Of a stretch of 64,000 bases of DNA, positions 63,901 to 64,000 are shown in pieces. Source of the stretch: an uncultured Latescibacterota bacterium (lineage in GTDB: Bacteria; Latescibacterota; UBA2968); assembly GCA_951812755.1 (NCBI GenBank), contig OX638329.1, positions 5,543,563 to 5,607,562 of the forward strand, given 5' to 3'. The translations under genes and the position numbers were made by a program. Below the pieces are notes generated by a model. It was not told where the DNA came from. It saw only the letters and a list, made by a program, of their open reading frames with translations, and did not search any database. Position 1 is the stretch's first letter, and each line of letters opens with the position of its first letter.

Positions 63901-64000
63901 AAAGCACCGTGAAAGAACGAAATAAATCGACGAGAAAACGTCGCGCCCAGCCCTCTGAGAGATAGGCGCGACCAAAATCTGCATCTGTAATCACCATCTC
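60956..64000 (-). CDS. SIR2-DUF4020 protein (defence-associated sirtuin type), N-terminus beyond the window
   Basis: The open frame runs off the right edge; 1013+ residues are visible. The first ~85 visible residues are the end of a SIR2-like NAD-binding domain (VITDADFGRAYLSEGWARRFLVDLFRSFTVLFVGYSHDDTIMNYLARAL, then RFVLIGETDNDADRWRLLGIEPISY). The rest is a long helical region with the Trp-rich repeats of DUF4020. Proteins with this layout are among the defence-associated sirtuins, which deplete NAD on phage infection. Catalytic residues of the SIR2 domain lie outside the window and cannot be checked. Terminal stop at 60956; no gene lies in the 109 bp between it and the TA toxin. Confidence 0.85.
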   Translation of the reverse strand, partial: EMVITDADFGRAYLSEGWARRFLVDLFRSFTVLFVGYSHDDTIMNYLARALPVGEADQRFVLIGETDNDADRWRLLGIEPISYPQADENDYSALYEGVLRMAEHVRRDVLGWQREITAIAEKPPPLDEKSLDIIEYALEDKIKTRFFTKAASDPKWIDWLDQRGILNALFGDGTLSERDRDLSWWLIDRFAYGQADKLFLLIGKHNMRLNPYFWDALGRTIGREEASQDKNILSRWISLLLDTTPMHESTNDLLYHIGKCCIKHEILDSLLQVFDTMASSRLLIKESIFWDREDSESPPVDMELPLIGNYSQLERLWKGGLKPQLSQIAEPLLDLVIRRLKEQYHTSHAWQKATREYERTSYRRSAIEPHKQDKYPHPIDMLINIARDCLERLASKQVETAAWWCDRLVDSDAPLLRRLAVHGVSKRQDMTADNKIDWLLTHIGLHDLRVRHEIFVAVRRVYSKINSNHREFLINAVWDYRWPNDEDPKSAEHTARQHFDWFDWLHKSDPNCGLVEQALDKVLEEYPQFEPSEHPDLTRWIESGPVESQSPWTIEELLAKPAADWLDDLLSFQGSEWDGPSRRGLLENVAEAVKQDFDWGLELADALARSGEWDVDLWSVLIRSWSEMELDEDKHSKILHWLGKTELYPEYSRIIANTLYMLIKDGGTSYALNLLPQANKIATALWRSLDRKEMTEEKDDWLQLAINHPAGILAQFWLSGFSLWRKQQDPEPTTLSPEYRQVLSDMVRDQKLPGRFGRTVLASQFTFLLAVDEEWTRENLLPLFDPDNNDFQIAWDGFLAWVRLNPAMAEVMADLFLKAVERIDSDLADQRDEFVKYYTDMLTHFVEDPLDKWIPKLFQYGGQEARQNFALNLGYRLQDMSETAQQELWQHWLKHYWQNRLDSVPPPALESGELENMLNWLPHLAAVLPEAVDLAIQMPLDIPLQNCRVIYEINESDLWQRYPDEVAKLVIYLWECNLRNSIWFSGLKELIDKLLKQDISPEQKQKLKEIQIQL

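Overview
The window is a bacterial chromosome segment with no rRNA or tRNA gene that I could recognise. The gene set points to an uncultured member of the FCB group, most like Latescibacterota or Poribacteria. It has several arylsulfatase-type enzymes, CoA-transferase family III and phytanoyl-CoA-dioxygenase-like genes, a TAXI-type TRAP transporter, stand-alone FtsX/MacB permeases, a polysaccharide-lyase-like protein and a large secreted protein ending in a FlgD-like sorting domain. That assignment is inference from gene content; there is no phylogenetic marker here apart from enolase and RmlA.

0-38.7 kb is mainly metabolic. On the left are a sulfatase cut by the window edge, a two-domain rhodanese whose catalytic codon is UGA (a probable selenoprotein), rmlA, and a sialidase-like/amidase fusion. 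An SDR, then a minus-strand operon (SnoaL-like, Gfo/Idh/MocA, sulfatase, SDR, acetoacetate-decarboxylase-like), look like catabolism of sulfated or modified sugars and organic acids. Next come a double-domain CoA-transferase, an M28-like protein, the TRAP permease and its TAXI receptor, a TPR lipoprotein, a cNMP-binding protein and enolase, a Cys-cluster protein, a D-2-hydroxyacid dehydrogenase, an AKR/FtsX/ankyrin operon, an MFS carrier, a SpoIIE-type phosphatase, a PcRGLX/YetA-like carbohydrate-active protein, a peroxiredoxin, a second FtsX permease and an FGE-like lipoprotein.

39.1-46.1 kb is a wrecked type I restriction-modification island. hsdM is intact. A REP-associated transposase (RAYT) with its REP hairpins sits downstream of it. 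hsdS is cut and fused in frame to the start of a putAbiC-type membrane protein, an IS982-like relic occupies the deletion junction, and only the last ~95 codons of hsdR remain. Downstream is an intact ATPase + RloB/TOPRIM-like pair. 46.6-57.6 kb returns to metabolism: a beta-propeller hydrolase, a metallophosphoesterase, an ECH/CoA-transferase/PhyH operon, the 1261-residue heparinase-like/Calx-beta protein, and a HAD + epimerase pair. 57.8-64 kb is a second accessory zone with toxin-antitoxin genes and relics, a HipS-like orphan, and a SIR2-DUF4020 protein running off the right end.

Intergenic DNA is rich in non-autonomous repeats. There are at least two MITE-like families with matching terminal inverted repeats, one copy of each showing a perfect target duplication (7 bp and 8 bp), and a possible third. 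There are two hairpin families (the RAYT-linked GGGGCGAAA type and a TTGCGGC type) and an ATCTGCG-type repeat that has become coding sequence in two genes.
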